Assembly: GCA_021234155.1 (NCBI GenBank)
Contig: JAJEKV010000034.1
Coordinates: 12,538,234-12,602,233, forward strand
Length of the DNA: 64,000 nt
From: Isoetes taiwanensis
Lineage: Eukaryota > Streptophyta > Lycopodiopsida > Isoetales > Isoetaceae
Direction of reading: 5' to 3'
Shown here: piece by piece, positions 1 to 10,426 of the stretch
Layout of the letters: every line of letters starts with the position of its first letter
Position numbering within the stretch: position 1 is the stretch's first letter
Notes under the pieces: model-generated
What the model saw: the letters and a program-made list of their open reading frames with translations, nothing else
What the model was told of the DNA's origin: nothing
The model's database searches: none
Made by a program: the position numbers and the translations under genes

Positions 1-960
1 AATTGGATAATCTTGCTGCTGTACTTGTTTTTTCATGTGAAAACAAAACCACATTTATTAGGTTTTCTAGTGGTTTTAGGCATATGTATATTTTGGTGCA
101 TATATTCCTCAACTGTCTTGGTGATATTTTGGCATGTATATTCGTGGACGTCTATATCGACAATGGCCTGCAGGTTGAAGGGCTTTTTCTGGTAGTTGGC
201 CAGTTTGCAGGTCAATCCAAAAGGGAACTTAGTTCTAATCATATAATACCAGACTGTTGCAGCTGCAGGGACAAGGGTAAGACCATTTTAGAACGAGGTG
301 CCAAATGGTGTACAAGCCTCTGATTTGATCTTTCAAGTGCCTTCATTGTGAGCAATTTGTAATGAAATGTGGATAAACCTGTAGTCTTGCTTCTAGATAA
401 GATTGGTAAGACAGTTTTATGTAATCGATGGTTTCCATATGGCCTTCAGTGCTTATTTAAGCTTTTGAAGAAAGCATTGTCTCAGGTATTGAAGAAAATA
501 ATTGAGTTAGGAAGTATTGCGGACTCAGGTGTTTATGCAGCATGTCTAATAATTGAATCCATGAAGAGCACAATAAAACTTTCCGGCCCTTGCAATGTAC
601 CAGATTCTCGTAGTTAGGATACTTTGTCTCTTTTCTTGAATGTTCTTTGTTTTGTGTTTCCTCTTGTCATTCGACATATATAATGTGTTTAGTGTACTAT
701 AATAATATACTAGAAATTATTACGTCCTATGGTGTCATGGGACCAAGAGTTTTTTTTGGCAAATCCGAAAAAGTTGATACCTTTAGAAATTTAGCATGTT
801 GTGAATTTAGTGGTCCAGAGCTCGGGTAAAGGAGTGGCAACCTTATGGAGGAAGTTATCTTAAGGGGTAAAAAAAAGGGCCTAGAAATTCAAGGGGAAAT
901 TCTAAATATACTTCTCAAGTTTGCAAATATTAAAAAAAAAAAACTCCCTAAGTGAAAGTA
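1..960. other. AT-rich flank, no recognised gene
   Basis: Short open frames exist on both strands (for example plus 369-617, 82 codons) but none shows a domain or motif I recognise, and the plus frame from the left edge is interrupted between about 323 and 369. It may be decayed coding sequence or chance. Poly-A/T runs occur at 940-952. No RNA gene or terminal repeat was seen. Confidence 0.3.
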
Positions 961-1368
961 TTTTTTAAAATATATTTTACTATCTGATCTATATATGTTC
1001 TTATGTTTCGCGCTTATCCGACCGTCCGTTCGAGATCCGACGGCTCACGTGGGTTTGGGACGTATCCTACTAAACCCACGTATCCTACGACCCAGATGGC
1101 CTGGGAGTTTACATATAATATGTGTACCGTGGTCTTACGGTCCAGGATCTTGACCGTTGATCCGAGATCCGACGGCTCACGTGGCTTGGGGACACATCCT
1201 ACGGTCCACGTCCTACGGTCCACGTGGCTTTGGGAATTATATGTAATAGATCTTACGGCTCATATTGCTTTTATATGGTGAGATCTTGATCGTTGATCGA
1301 GTTTAAGATCCTAAGGCTCATATTGAATGCTTGTTCCTTAAGGAAAGGCTTTTAAATTTTTTTATGTT

Positions 1369-1437
1369 GTTGGGGGGATTCGAACCCTGGCCCTCAACCC
1401 CCCAAACCCCCCACTCTAACCACTAGACCAAGCATTA
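1369..1437 (-). repeat. tRNA-derived SINE-like head (unit 1)
   Basis: Read on the minus strand this has an A-box-like TGGTCTAGTGGTTAGAG followed, after a G-rich spacer, by a perfect B box GGTTCGAATCC, the arrangement of a Pol III internal promoter. The anticodon region is replaced by runs of G, so it cannot be a working tRNA. SINEs typically start with such a head, so the surrounding repeat may be SINE-related or may have captured one. Confidence 0.6.
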
Positions 1438-1719
1438 ATTCTATGAAAAATTTATGTTTCAAATATACTTAAGGGTAACGTTTCTAATTAAGATAAAATA
1501 GACTATAATATTCTAGGATGTTTTAAAACTTTCAAAATGTTCCAGAAAGTTCTAAATGGAATCCAGAAGAATTAAAGGGAATATAAGGAAATCTCATAAG
1601 TTGTAAGAGAATCTAGGAAAATATACAAGTCTAACGGAATCTCTTAAAATCTAATTGAATCTAAGGGAATCTTCATAATATCTAAGGGAATGTAAGAAAA
1701 TCTTGATGAAATCTTAGAG

Positions 1720-2112
1720 TTTTTTTAAGATTTTGCAAAACGCGACAATAGAATGTTCTAAAATGTTTCATAATAAAGGTGTACAATATAAATCTTGAAA
1801 AAAAAAAAAAATATTCTAGATGCTCAAGGCAAGCTTTTAGTCTAAAAAATAGAAAATGTTTTAAAAATGTTGCAATGATCCAAAATAGATTATTTTAGAA
1901 GGTTTTAAATGCTCATGGGTTTTTAAGATTTTGCAAAGAGCGACAATAGAATGTTCTAAAATGTTTCATAATAAAGGTGTACAATATAAATCTTGAAAAA
2001 AAAAATATTCTAGATGCTCAAGGTAAGCGCCTTAGTCTAAAAATAGAAAATATTTTAAAAATGTTGCACAGATCCAAAATAGATCATTTTAGAAGGTTTT
2101 AAATGCTCATGG
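1720..2112. repeat. About 196-bp tandem duplication
   Basis: Two copies (about 1720-1919 and 1920-2112) both read TTTTAAGATTTTGCAAA, then CGACAATAGAATGTTC, an A-run, ATTCTAGATGCTCAAGG, and end with AAATGCTCATGGGT. The A-run length differs (13-14 versus 9). The duplication lies inside repeat unit 1 only, so it arose after the larger tandem repeat or was lost from unit 2. Confidence 0.75.
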
Positions 2113-2699
2113 GTAAGCACCTCAATCAAAATAGAAAATTCTAAGAGAACCTAGGAGAATCTTAGAGAATCTCAGTAGAATCGTTGGTTATCTAGAGCAC
2201 TATAGGGCCTTACATCGTAAGAACATGCTAAAACTGGAACAATGCGCCGTAGGACGTATTAATTTTTCTTGTATATCATAACATATATATGTTCTTATGT
2301 TTGTCCTCCTGAATCCGGCCGTTGAAGAGATCCTACGGCTCACGTGGCTTTGGGGCGTATCCTACGGCCCAGATGACTTGGTAGTTTGTGTACAGACTAT
2401 ATGTAAGCGATCCTACGGTCCAGGTTGATCTGATCCTGATCGTCGGTCCGAGATCCTACGGCTCACGTTGCTTTGGGACACATCCTACGGTGCACATGGC
2501 TTTGGGAATTATATGTAATGGATCCTACGATCTAGGTTAATCCGATCCTGATCGTCGATCCGAGATCTTACGGTGCATATGACTTTGGGAATTATATGTA
2601 ATAGATCCTATGGCTCATGTTGCTTTAATTATTATCACGTGGTGAGATCTCGACCCTTGATCGGGTCCAAGATCCTACGGCCCAAGTTGAATGCTCATC

Positions 2700-2755
2700 C
2701 CTAGCCATTGACCCCCCAACCCCCCATTCTAACCACTAGACCAAACATTAATTCC
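2700..2755 (-). repeat. Truncated tRNA-derived head (unit 2)
   Basis: The minus strand keeps the A-box part (TTGGTCTAGTGGTTAGAATG) and the G-rich spacer, but the segment that carries the B box in unit 1 is missing. It would therefore lack a complete Pol III promoter. It matches 1385-1440 closely. Confidence 0.55.
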
Positions 2756-3270
2756 ATAAATAATTTATGTTTCAAGAATACTTAAGGGTAATGTTCATAT
2801 TAAGATAAAATAGACTATAACATTCTAACTAGTTCAAGAAAGTTCTAGAATGTTCTGGAAGGCTCTAGAAAGTTCTAGAATCTTCTAGAAAGTTCTACAA
2901 CATAAGGGAATCTAGGGGGAATCTAAGAAAATTCTTCCAGAAAGTTCCAAATTGTTCTAATAAGTTTTAGAATGTTCTATAATGTAGGGGAATCTATGGG
3001 AATGCAAGGAAATCTAGGGAAATACTTCCAGAAAGTTCTAGAATATATTGAAAGTCTTAGAATATTCCAGAAAGTCTTAGAATGTTCTAAAAAGTTCTGG
3101 AATGTAAAGGAATCCAGAAGAATCTAATAGAATCTAAGAAAATCTTATAAAATGTAAGAGAATCTAGGAAAATATTTACAAGCCTAAGGGAATCTCTTAG
3201 AATCTGGGGGATCTAAAGGAATCTTCATAAAATCTAAGGGAATCTAAGGGAATCTTTATAGAAGGGAATC

Positions 3271-4341
3271 TTTTCATGGGTGATACTTTAGAATTGGTAG
3301 TAGGTGTTGGTAATAGTATGAGCAAGCTCCTCATATCCTTTGAAATTTGTACTGAATGTGAGTAATCTACTCATGGTGGGTAGTAGGTATGACTCCCCAA
3401 CAGGTAATTCTTTAGATTGGTAATATGTGGCAGTAGGTTGGTGGTGTTAGTAGTAAATGTGTATAAGATCCACATGAGAGTTGGCTTGGAGCAGTGTTCG
3501 ATTTGATTTGACTTTTGGGCCTTGATTTTTATTTATTTATTTATTTATTTTATATGAATGCATTAAGTTCTAAGTTTACATGCCATTAAGGTGTTCTAAG
3601 TTTACATGCCATTAAGGTGTTCTAACTACACATTGCGTTAATGCCAATGCATAGTCTTAAAAAATAATATCTGTATAGGAGCCATGGGCATGTTGACCAT
3701 TGGTTAGCAATTAGAGTATACTTGTGAAATAAAATTCGGAGGCACACTTTAAGTATGGCAATAATTTGGCCTAAATATTACTTACTGTTCTTTGTTAAAC
3801 TCTATAATGGACCTTTGAAATATTTTTTACCACAAAAATACTAACTGAAGTAGATCGAAACCCAAGTTTTAGGGTTTCTCCACACCATGTTTGATTCACA
3901 TTTATGTCTGGAGGCGATCTTGAAGCCTGGGATAGCCTTTCACAGATTTTCCTGGATAGTACCCAAAAATCCTTGCATACCATACTTAATGGAAAAATCT
4001 ACGTTGACTGTTTTCCCGGGCAATGTTTGACGTGGATGCTCTTATTGAAGAGTACTGCTGAAGAATACTGCTGATCACTTCCTTTTCCTGATAATGGGAT
4101 TGTTGTGGCGCTGTTAGAAGCTATTATAGCATTTTGCATGCAAGAAAAGTTGTTGGACGGCACTACAGGATGGATAGCTATGGCAATCGTGGAAGGTTTG
4201 GGAGTGGTAGCCATCCACCCAATAAGAAAATTTCGTGGCCCATCCCAGGCAAATAAGATGGACTTTTGGGCTGTATACTTAGATAATGGCATCGATTTTT
4301 TCTACGCTAGAAAGGGAATTCTAAAGTATCACCCATGAAAA
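3271..4341. mobile_element. DNA-transposon-like element with perfect 25-bp TIRs
   Basis: Positions 3271-3295 are the exact reverse complement of 4317-4341 over 25 bases (outer end TTTTCATGGGTGATACTTTA). The 1,071-bp interval interrupts repeat unit 2, so unit 1 gives an empty-site comparison. A partial third copy of the terminus (TTATCACCCATGAAAG) directly follows the right end at 4344-4359, and no clean target-site duplication is visible. Inside are an ATTT microsatellite (3526-3551) and short open frames (minus 3795-3983, minus 3999-4292, plus 4105-4338) with no transposase motif I can name. It is most likely a non-autonomous TIR element. Confidence 0.7.
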
Positions 4342-4682
4342 GCTTATCACCCATGAAAGTATCTAAGGGAATCTTTATAGAATCTCTTTGAATCTCATGT
4401 AATGTAAGGGAACCTGGGGCAATCTCATAAAATCTAAAGGAATATAAGGGAATCTAAGGGGATCTTCATAGAATCTTGGAGAATCTACAAAAATCTAATG
4501 GAACAAATGCTCACGAAACCTCTAAGAGAACCTTGGTAGAATCTTAGAGAATCTATGAATTTAGAGTATTCTCAAAAGATTCTTTTAGAATGTAGGGCAC
4601 GACAAGAACTTGCACGTAGGAACATGCTAAAACTCGAACATGCACCGTAGGATGCATTAAATTTCTTGTCTAAATATATAAT

Positions 4683-5185
4683 TTCTCTAGGATGATGCCT
4701 TAGGTAATTCTAATTTGATGCTTGCTCTAAATGAAGGTACGCGTAGAGCATAGAGTATTTAGAATATTTCATATTTCTTGGAAAAAATACATATTGAAAA
4801 GAGAATTTCGAATATAACTTCAAAGCTTTCTTCAGGTGGATGCAAATCACGATGAGGCTTGCAAATTATGCTTTGAGAGGTATATCCTTCTGTTCTTCTT
4901 TGAAGGACAAAGTACAAACAAAAGCAACGAAACTTTCATGAACATAGTACTGCAACTTGCTGCTTGCATGAACACAGTATCACACCTTACCACTCAAGCA
5001 TAATAAGCTATATTTGTATGAATTGGAACTTTTGAATTCTAGCCCTCATACAAACAAAGCTAATTTGTAGATTTACAATCAAGATGAATGTTGTATGCCT
5101 TCTATGTGAAAATACGTATATAATGGTCGAAAAAAGAAAAGAGAGTAAGCAATGTGCTTTGCACGATATTAAGTACTAAAGGGAC
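4683..5185. other. Non-coding interval
   Basis: AT-rich sequence between the large tandem repeat and the ATGC-rich repeat. No open frame, RNA gene or terminal repeat was seen. Confidence 0.4.
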
Positions 5186-5188
5186 TCA

Positions 5189-5298
5189 ACATGCATGCAT
5201 GATATGCATGCACTGTGTGTATGCATTATATGCATGTAATGCAAACATGCATGCATGGTATGCATGCACTGTGTGTATGCATTATATGCATGTAATGC
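5189..5298. repeat. ATGCATGC-rich tandem repeat, about 55-bp unit, 2 copies
   Basis: Two consecutive units both run ACATGCATGCATG, TATGCATGCACTGTGTG, TATGCATTATATGCATG, TAATGC. The word ATGCAT and its relatives are self-complementary, so the tract is rich in small palindromes and alternating purine-pyrimidine sequence. The open frame across it reflects the repeat. Confidence 0.75.
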
Positions 5299-5365
5299 AT
5301 GCACGCGTGCATGCCAAAACCATAGGTTGGGAGTGTGAACTAGCTAGAAACATAACACGGCTCTA

Positions 5366-5447
5366 AAAATATCGCTGGCATACCCTCACACAAATACAAC
5401 AACAGAATCATATGTAAACCATAACAAAATGGCCATATAATTATACG
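5366..5447 (-). repeat. Dispersed repeat, copy 1 (inverted)
   Basis: On the minus strand this reads GTATAATTATATGGCCATTT, then a TATGGTTTACATATGATT part, GTTGTTGTATTTGTGTGAGG and GTATGCCAG. The same order of words occurs on the plus strand near 17058-17146 and 19152-19238. The family has no recognised ends or coding capacity and may be a piece of an LTR or a MITE. Confidence 0.55.
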
Positions 5448-5489
5448 TTTTGCGTGACGAGCCATTTTTTGCGATATAGAAGAAGATAT

Positions 5490-6062
5490 GCAAGTTTGTG
5501 CAATAGTTGATCAAGGGACATCACAATGGCAGATTGAAGGTAAAATCAATGAGTTTCTTTCAGTATTTTGATTGATACAGAAGCTACACATAATCTTATT
5601 TCTCCAAGGCTTGTTAAGTTGTTTGGGTTGGATGCTAATCAACAATCCTTAAGAATGGTGAAAACGGCTGATGATAATAAAATAACCACAAGTAAATATG
5701 TGCATGACATAGATTTAGAAGTGCAAGAAATGCCTACAATTGCGAATTTCCATGTACTATAGCTTTCGCTAACATGCTATGATTTTAGGCATGGAATGGC
5801 TTAGTAAGGTGCATGCTATAGTAAGTTGTCATGAGAAAGTTGTGAGAGTAAAATCTAATAAACATCAACAATTATATACACTAGAAGGATTGAATAAGCA
5901 GTATTTTACTCAACCTATTGGTCGCAAGAAAGTCAATCGGTCAATTAGGAAGCATGAAATACTGGGATCCGTTAAGGGAATGAGGAGAAGTTAATTAAAT
6001 ATCCATGAAGGATATGCAGGATATCCTCGAGGAATTCAAGGAAGTGTTTTTGAGAACTTATC
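5490..6062 (+). pseudogene. Ty3/gypsy aspartic protease and RT-leader remnant
   Basis: Plus-strand frames show a retropepsin-like sequence: LIDTEATHNLIS (5566-5602; gypsy proteases normally have D-S/T-G-A, so the active-site glycine is replaced by E), then ILGMEWLSKVHAIV (5782-5823) as in the protease C-terminal part. After a stop at about 5994 a short frame reads MKDMQDILEEFKEVF (6003-6047), like the L-x-E-F-x-D-V-F leader before gypsy reverse transcriptase. There are several stops and a frame change between 5762 and 5779, and no RT body follows. It is a decayed fragment; Ty3/gypsy assignment is from motif order. Confidence 0.65.
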
Positions 6063-6750
6063 ATGTAGAAACTACAAGGTAGTAATTGGCAAAGCAACGT
6101 GTTAGCTATTTTAAAGGGCTCTTCTGGAAGAGCACTTAAAACATTCCGTGTAAAGCCGATAAGAGTTATCTTAAGCGATTGATGGTATCGTGTAATAAAA
6201 TATTGTAGCATTCGTTTCAATTGATTCTGGAAGTTGTCTCTAGGAGGGCCAATCAATGTACAAACATAGCTACAATATTGATTAGAATATAAGGTTGATT
6301 GGACCATGTAATTCCGTATAAAACTTTACTTATGTTCCGAACTGAATTAATTTCGAGCAAAAAATTAACCGTTTGGATGGTCGGAAAGGACAGGTGACAA
6401 CATTCTGCGAAGGAGCGAAGGCGTGAAAATGTGGGTTCACGTGTGCAGATTGTAGCAAACCTTTTAAAATATCCGTTTTGTTTTCTTCCTTTTCTATTCT
6501 TTTGTTTAAAATAAAAGTAGGGCCAAAGGCAGTACTTGGTATGGTTGTTCTAGGAAGAGCAAGCAAACCAGTTAATGCCACCAGCAACAGACAAACTCTT
6601 GGATGTCAACCTGCTATACATCTCACTGTTCATCCTCAATTATTCAATTATTAAAAGATGGTGTCAGTAGCAGTTTCAATCGATACGTATGCTACACCTT
6701 GGACTCGTAGAAATGTCCACACACCCAATTCTTGCTTTAAGTGTTTATGA
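6063..6750. other. Non-coding interval after the gypsy remnant
   Basis: No RT, RNase H or integrase motif continues from the upstream fragment. Minus-strand open frames at 5972-6307 and 6330-6587 show nothing recognisable. Confidence 0.35.
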
Positions 6751-6754
6751 TCTA

Positions 6755-7400
6755 GATACTTCTATACCAAGCCAAACATGTAGCATGTGCTGAAGCAAAC
6801 TGACCTGTTCAACTCTACTAGCTTCCACCATTGATGCCCTTTAGCTTTCTCATACATGTAACATATGTTGAAAAAGACATACCTTTCAACTCTACTAGCT
6901 CGCACTATTGGTGTCTTCTAGTCTTTCATACATGCAACATATGTTGAAGCAGACAAACTTGTTCAACTCTACTAGCTCCCACCATTGATGTCCTTTAGTC
7001 TTTCTCATACTGCCAAGTGACATCACATCCAAGCCTTGCTTTTAATGAGCCAGATACTTTTATACCAAAAGCAAAGCATGTAATGTATGTTGAAGCACAC
7101 ATACTTGTTCTTATTAGCTCCCATCCAAACCTTGCTTTTAGTGGATACTTCTATTCCAAGGGTTCAACTCTAGTAGCTCTCGTCTTCGATATTCTTGAGT
7201 CCTTCTTATGCCATCAAAGTGACAGCGCTGTTGTTTATAAGTGAACCTCATCATATCATATTCTCATGCTACCAAAGTGACAACATATCCAAACCTTGCT
7301 TTTAGTGGATACTTCTATTCCAAGTGTTCAACTCTAGTAGCTCATCTTCGATATTCTAGAGTCCTTCTTATGCCATCAAAATGAAGCGCGGTTGTTTATA
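6755..7400. repeat. Degenerate tandem repeats
   Basis: Words such as ACTTCTATACCAAG, CATGTAACATATGTTGAAG, GTTCAACTCTACTAGCT, CCACCATTGATG and TTTCTCATAC recur every 60-120 bp in the same orientation from 6755 to 7000. Two longer, more recent units (about 7125-7240 and 7285-7410) share GTGGATACTTCTATTCCAAG, GTTCAACTCTAGTAGCTC and TTCTTATGCCATCAAA. No coding function is suggested. Confidence 0.6.
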
Positions 7401-8925
7401 AGTAAACCTCGTATCACATCTGAAAACTAAATTGTTGGATTATATCTTCTCATGGTATAGTCAAGCATACATTTGCGTTGTCGATAAGTAGATTTTGTCA
7501 CATCTAAGGGTACTACATTGGTTGCATAAACCCCTATACAATTATTATCCATTACAGCTCATAAAAAGCAATGATTCGCATCTAACTTGATATTGACTTA
7601 GGAGACTTAGGACATTTAACTTTAAAACGATTATCTATATAATAATGCATAATAAGTGGCCAGGACAAATTATGTGGTGTATTGTAAATACTGGATGATA
7701 ATGATCTCACTCTTACTAAACAAGTATTCATAGATACAAATAATTGATCCCTTTGACAAGTAATTAATCTTATCTTACTCATAATAAATATGTTTTGTCC
7801 CCATCAATACTAGGGCCTAATATGAATGAGATGTCAAGAGTTGGTTCTTGAGTTTGCATCACCTATGAAGAGTCCATTTCTAGGAGGGCCTAATATAACG
7901 TGGGATGTTAAGGATTGGTTCTTACGTTTCCATCACCTATATGGAGATCGTCCAATTCTAGATTCACTATCTAACAATAACTACACACTTTGACAGTTGA
8001 TAGCTCACCTATTGCTCAATATAATGCCTTTTTCCTTGACAGTGTGAAAAAGAAAGCAATTTGACGTTCCTAGACGGCATAAATTGTTATCCATATATCC
8101 TATTTACATGCTACAAGAATTTGTCGCGGTGGCAGTCACCGCCGCTAGTTTGTTCTTTTTAGTGGGTGCTCATGTGTGTAAGAAATTTAAGATGGTTTTG
8201 GACTAGCTATTTGGTTTGTGAGATTGACAATGAGATAGGAGAATGCTCTGAGATTTTTTAATTGCTTTGAAGTACAATAAAAATCATTCAATTCAACGAA
8301 GTGGATAGCATATACAATATAGATTAGTTATTTTACGTGGCACATCTTTGTAAAATTTAAGAATGATAGTATTTTTACATTGCCAGTGGAGATAGAACTA
8401 TAAATCCGCCACCACAAAGCAATTGTCATATCCCTTGGAATTTAGCTTAGGCTTAGATAATAATTAACAACACTTTTGGGACAACAATTAGCACATTGTC
8501 TTTTTTCTCTTTTTTTAGAATATGGTCAAATGAACACAACCATTGAGACAATGTATTATTGCATAGTTATAACACTCATTTGTTGGTGTATAATTTTGGG
8601 CCTTATCAGTAAAATTATGAGTTCAAAAGTATGAACCTTCCTTTTTTAGCACCCATTGATACACACTAGGAAACTGAAAATACAATTAAAACTTTATTAG
8701 CAATGTGAGTACACCAACAAAAAGAACAAAAAAGAAGGAGAACAAAATTTTATGCCTCATTTTGTAAGCTGATAAGATGGGGTAGCTCCCATTCCAGAGC
8801 TTGAAAGCAAAGGCGGAATGTAGGGTCTTAACTATATATAGTAAGATCTTAAGTGCTTCTACTGTATGCTAAAGATATCATAGCATTTTCGGAATTATGT
8901 CTCTGCATTGGCAATTTTCTAAAGA
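7400..8925. other. Non-coding, with a short duplicated LTR-like phrase
   Basis: The phrase AGGGCCTAATAT ... GATGT(C/T)AAG(A/G)...TTGGTTCTT..(G)TTT(G/C)CATCACCTAT occurs twice (about 7811-7870 and 7884-7945). The rest is AT-rich with stops in all frames and no recognised RNA gene. Confidence 0.35.
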
Positions 8926-8927
8926 CA

Positions 8928-9170
8928 TCAATACTTCCATTTACATACATTCCAACAACAGATCTGATAATCCAAATTTTGAAGCTGACTGAGATCTATA
9001 TTTTTAAATTCTGAATCTTCCTTCCTGATACAAATTTCAAGTGATTTTCCTATTTTTCCAGGTTCCTTTGGAGCTATGGTGTCTTTATTTGCAGGGATGT
9101 CATCAGGAACAACCTGTGATAGGCGTTCAACTATTGTATTATGGACACGACAGAGCTTCAAAGACACAAT
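8928..9170 (-). other. Possible exon of an unrecognised gene (minus)
   Basis: A minus-strand frame of 79 codons has a balanced, protein-like composition (for example VERLSQVVPDDIPANKD and KSLEICIRKEDSEF). A TATCACAG acceptor-like site lies inside it near 9116. No family is recognised and no partner exon with matching phase was established. It could be a relic of a host gene or chance. Confidence 0.2.
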
Positions 9171-10188
9171 TTAAACCTAATCGAAAAGCACAATTAAACC
9201 AATCAAATCAAAGGAACCAAGCAAAGTCTTCAGACCAATTGGATAAGAAGTCTTGAACCTATGCAGTGGCAGCACAGTTGCATAAGGGTGATTGCAATTC
9301 AATATTTCGGTTGTTTGTGCAGGCACCTACTACAAAATTGTCACCTGTACTTGCAATTCAGAAGCACCACTTAAGTTACTTTAAATCCTGAACACAAAAT
9401 TTGAATGCCTACTGCCTTTTCTTCAAACCATGGTTTTGGGCTCCGCACCTAATTGCAGCTCTGTTTATCCCAAACTTTCCCTCGATCTGCCTTACTTGGA
9501 CGCCCTGGCTAGCTACGACCTAATTCCAAGCGAAGCATGGAAGCTTTACTATCCATAAGCGCCTAAGAACTACAGAGGCAACAGAAAAAAGCATAAGCAA
9601 GAGAAAAAATCGAACATATACCTATCACAATCCAATTCAAAATACCCCATCAGGGGTGAATCCTTCATTGCAGACATCGACTCTTGAAGCACCCACTTCG
9701 GAGAAACCCCAGGACAACCCGTTTTACCGTTTCCGAAATTGGCCGTTGCCTTGCCCTCAGATGAACCAATTCTACTCTAGCCTCCTCTTCAGACTTTGGG
9801 CCGATATACTTCTAGTACTCCCCTTTTATATCAACAAAATGATCAATCCAAAAGTTTTGACACTGATCCGGAGCTCTCCAAAGGCATTGAGACATGTGAA
9901 AGCGGCTTCTAGAAACACCTCTATTGTTCCTAGAATTTTTGGCACTTACACGTGTACATTAGTAAAGGTTACACAATCTTTAACTAAGCTGTCCTCTTGA
10001 CGGCTGTAATACAATTATATATTAGGGATAAGAAATTTATCGTAGCAGCCTTGACATCAAACTTGTGGGGTTAAACCTATTATTAACATGTAGCACAATA
10101 ATAGGGGATTCTAAAGAATAGAATAGAATATGATTTTATCGTTCACGGAGACCAACTGGCCTATGGGACCCAAGTACAAAGAGAGAGA
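9171..10188. other. Non-coding interval
   Basis: A 114-codon plus-strand frame at 9656-10000 has no recognised motif. The interval ends at the 3' end of the minus-strand GC-rich LINE, next to a GAGAGAGAG tract (10180-10189). Confidence 0.35.
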
Positions 10189-10199
10189 GCGCGGCGATT

Positions 10200-10245
10200 A
10201 CTACCGAGATTAACCCCCTAAGGGTTTTCGGGGGAAAAACCTTAG
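10200..10245 (-). other. LINE 3' UTR stem-loop
   Basis: On the minus strand GGTTTTTCCCCCGAAAACC can fold into a six-base-pair stem (GGTTTT/AAAACC) and is followed by TTAATCTCGGT. A related segment sits at 17758-17832. A conserved 3' hairpin fits a site recognised by a LINE reverse transcriptase, but that is inference. Confidence 0.4.
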
Positions 10246-10426
10246 TAGCAATAAGGATGCTGACATAATGCACAGTTATATACATAATCACAAATGCAAA
10301 CCGAGGTTAATGTGGACGGACGGGGCATAATCGAAGTCCGCAGATCCATTACCTCCGGAGGTACGATCCCAACAAGCCTACAGGGCCGGTGCTCGCAGAG
10401 CTCATGCAAGGCTTGATGGGGCACAA

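Larger units (their letters stand above)
991..2284. repeat. Large tandem repeat, unit 1
   Basis: This unit and 2285-4682 start with the same text (ATATATGTTCTTATGTTT) and share the following blocks in the same order: repeated GATCCTACGGCTCACGTGG-type sentences, a tRNA-like head on the minus strand, a long field of short AATCTAAGGGAATCT-like words, and a closing AACATGCTAAAACT ... CGTAGGA ... ATTAA segment. The unit is about 1.3 kb. Open frames in the ACGGCTCACGTGG part follow from the repeat and are not genes. It is probably a tandemly inserted or duplicated non-autonomous element of unknown class. Confidence 0.7.
2285..4682. repeat. Large tandem repeat, unit 2 (interrupted)
   Basis: Second copy of the 991-2284 unit. 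The CCTACGGCTCACGTGG sentences, the tRNA-like head (2700-2755, B box deleted), the AATCTAAGGGAATCT word field and the closing AACATGCTAAAACTCGAACATG segment near 4628 are all recognisable. It is about 1.1 kb longer than unit 1, which matches the inverted-repeat element at 3271-4341 inserted in its word field. Confidence 0.7.

Noticed and set aside
1369-1437. Genuine tRNA gene on the minus strand
   Set aside because: A and B boxes are good but the anticodon region is a G-rich spacer with no possible arm.
4105-4338. 77-codon plus frame as a transposase of the TIR element
   Set aside because: No DDE-like or zinc-finger motif, and it overlaps the right TIR; minus frames are just as long.
9656-10000. 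114-codon plus frame as a gene
   Set aside because: No recognised motif or flanking splice signals; lies between repeats.
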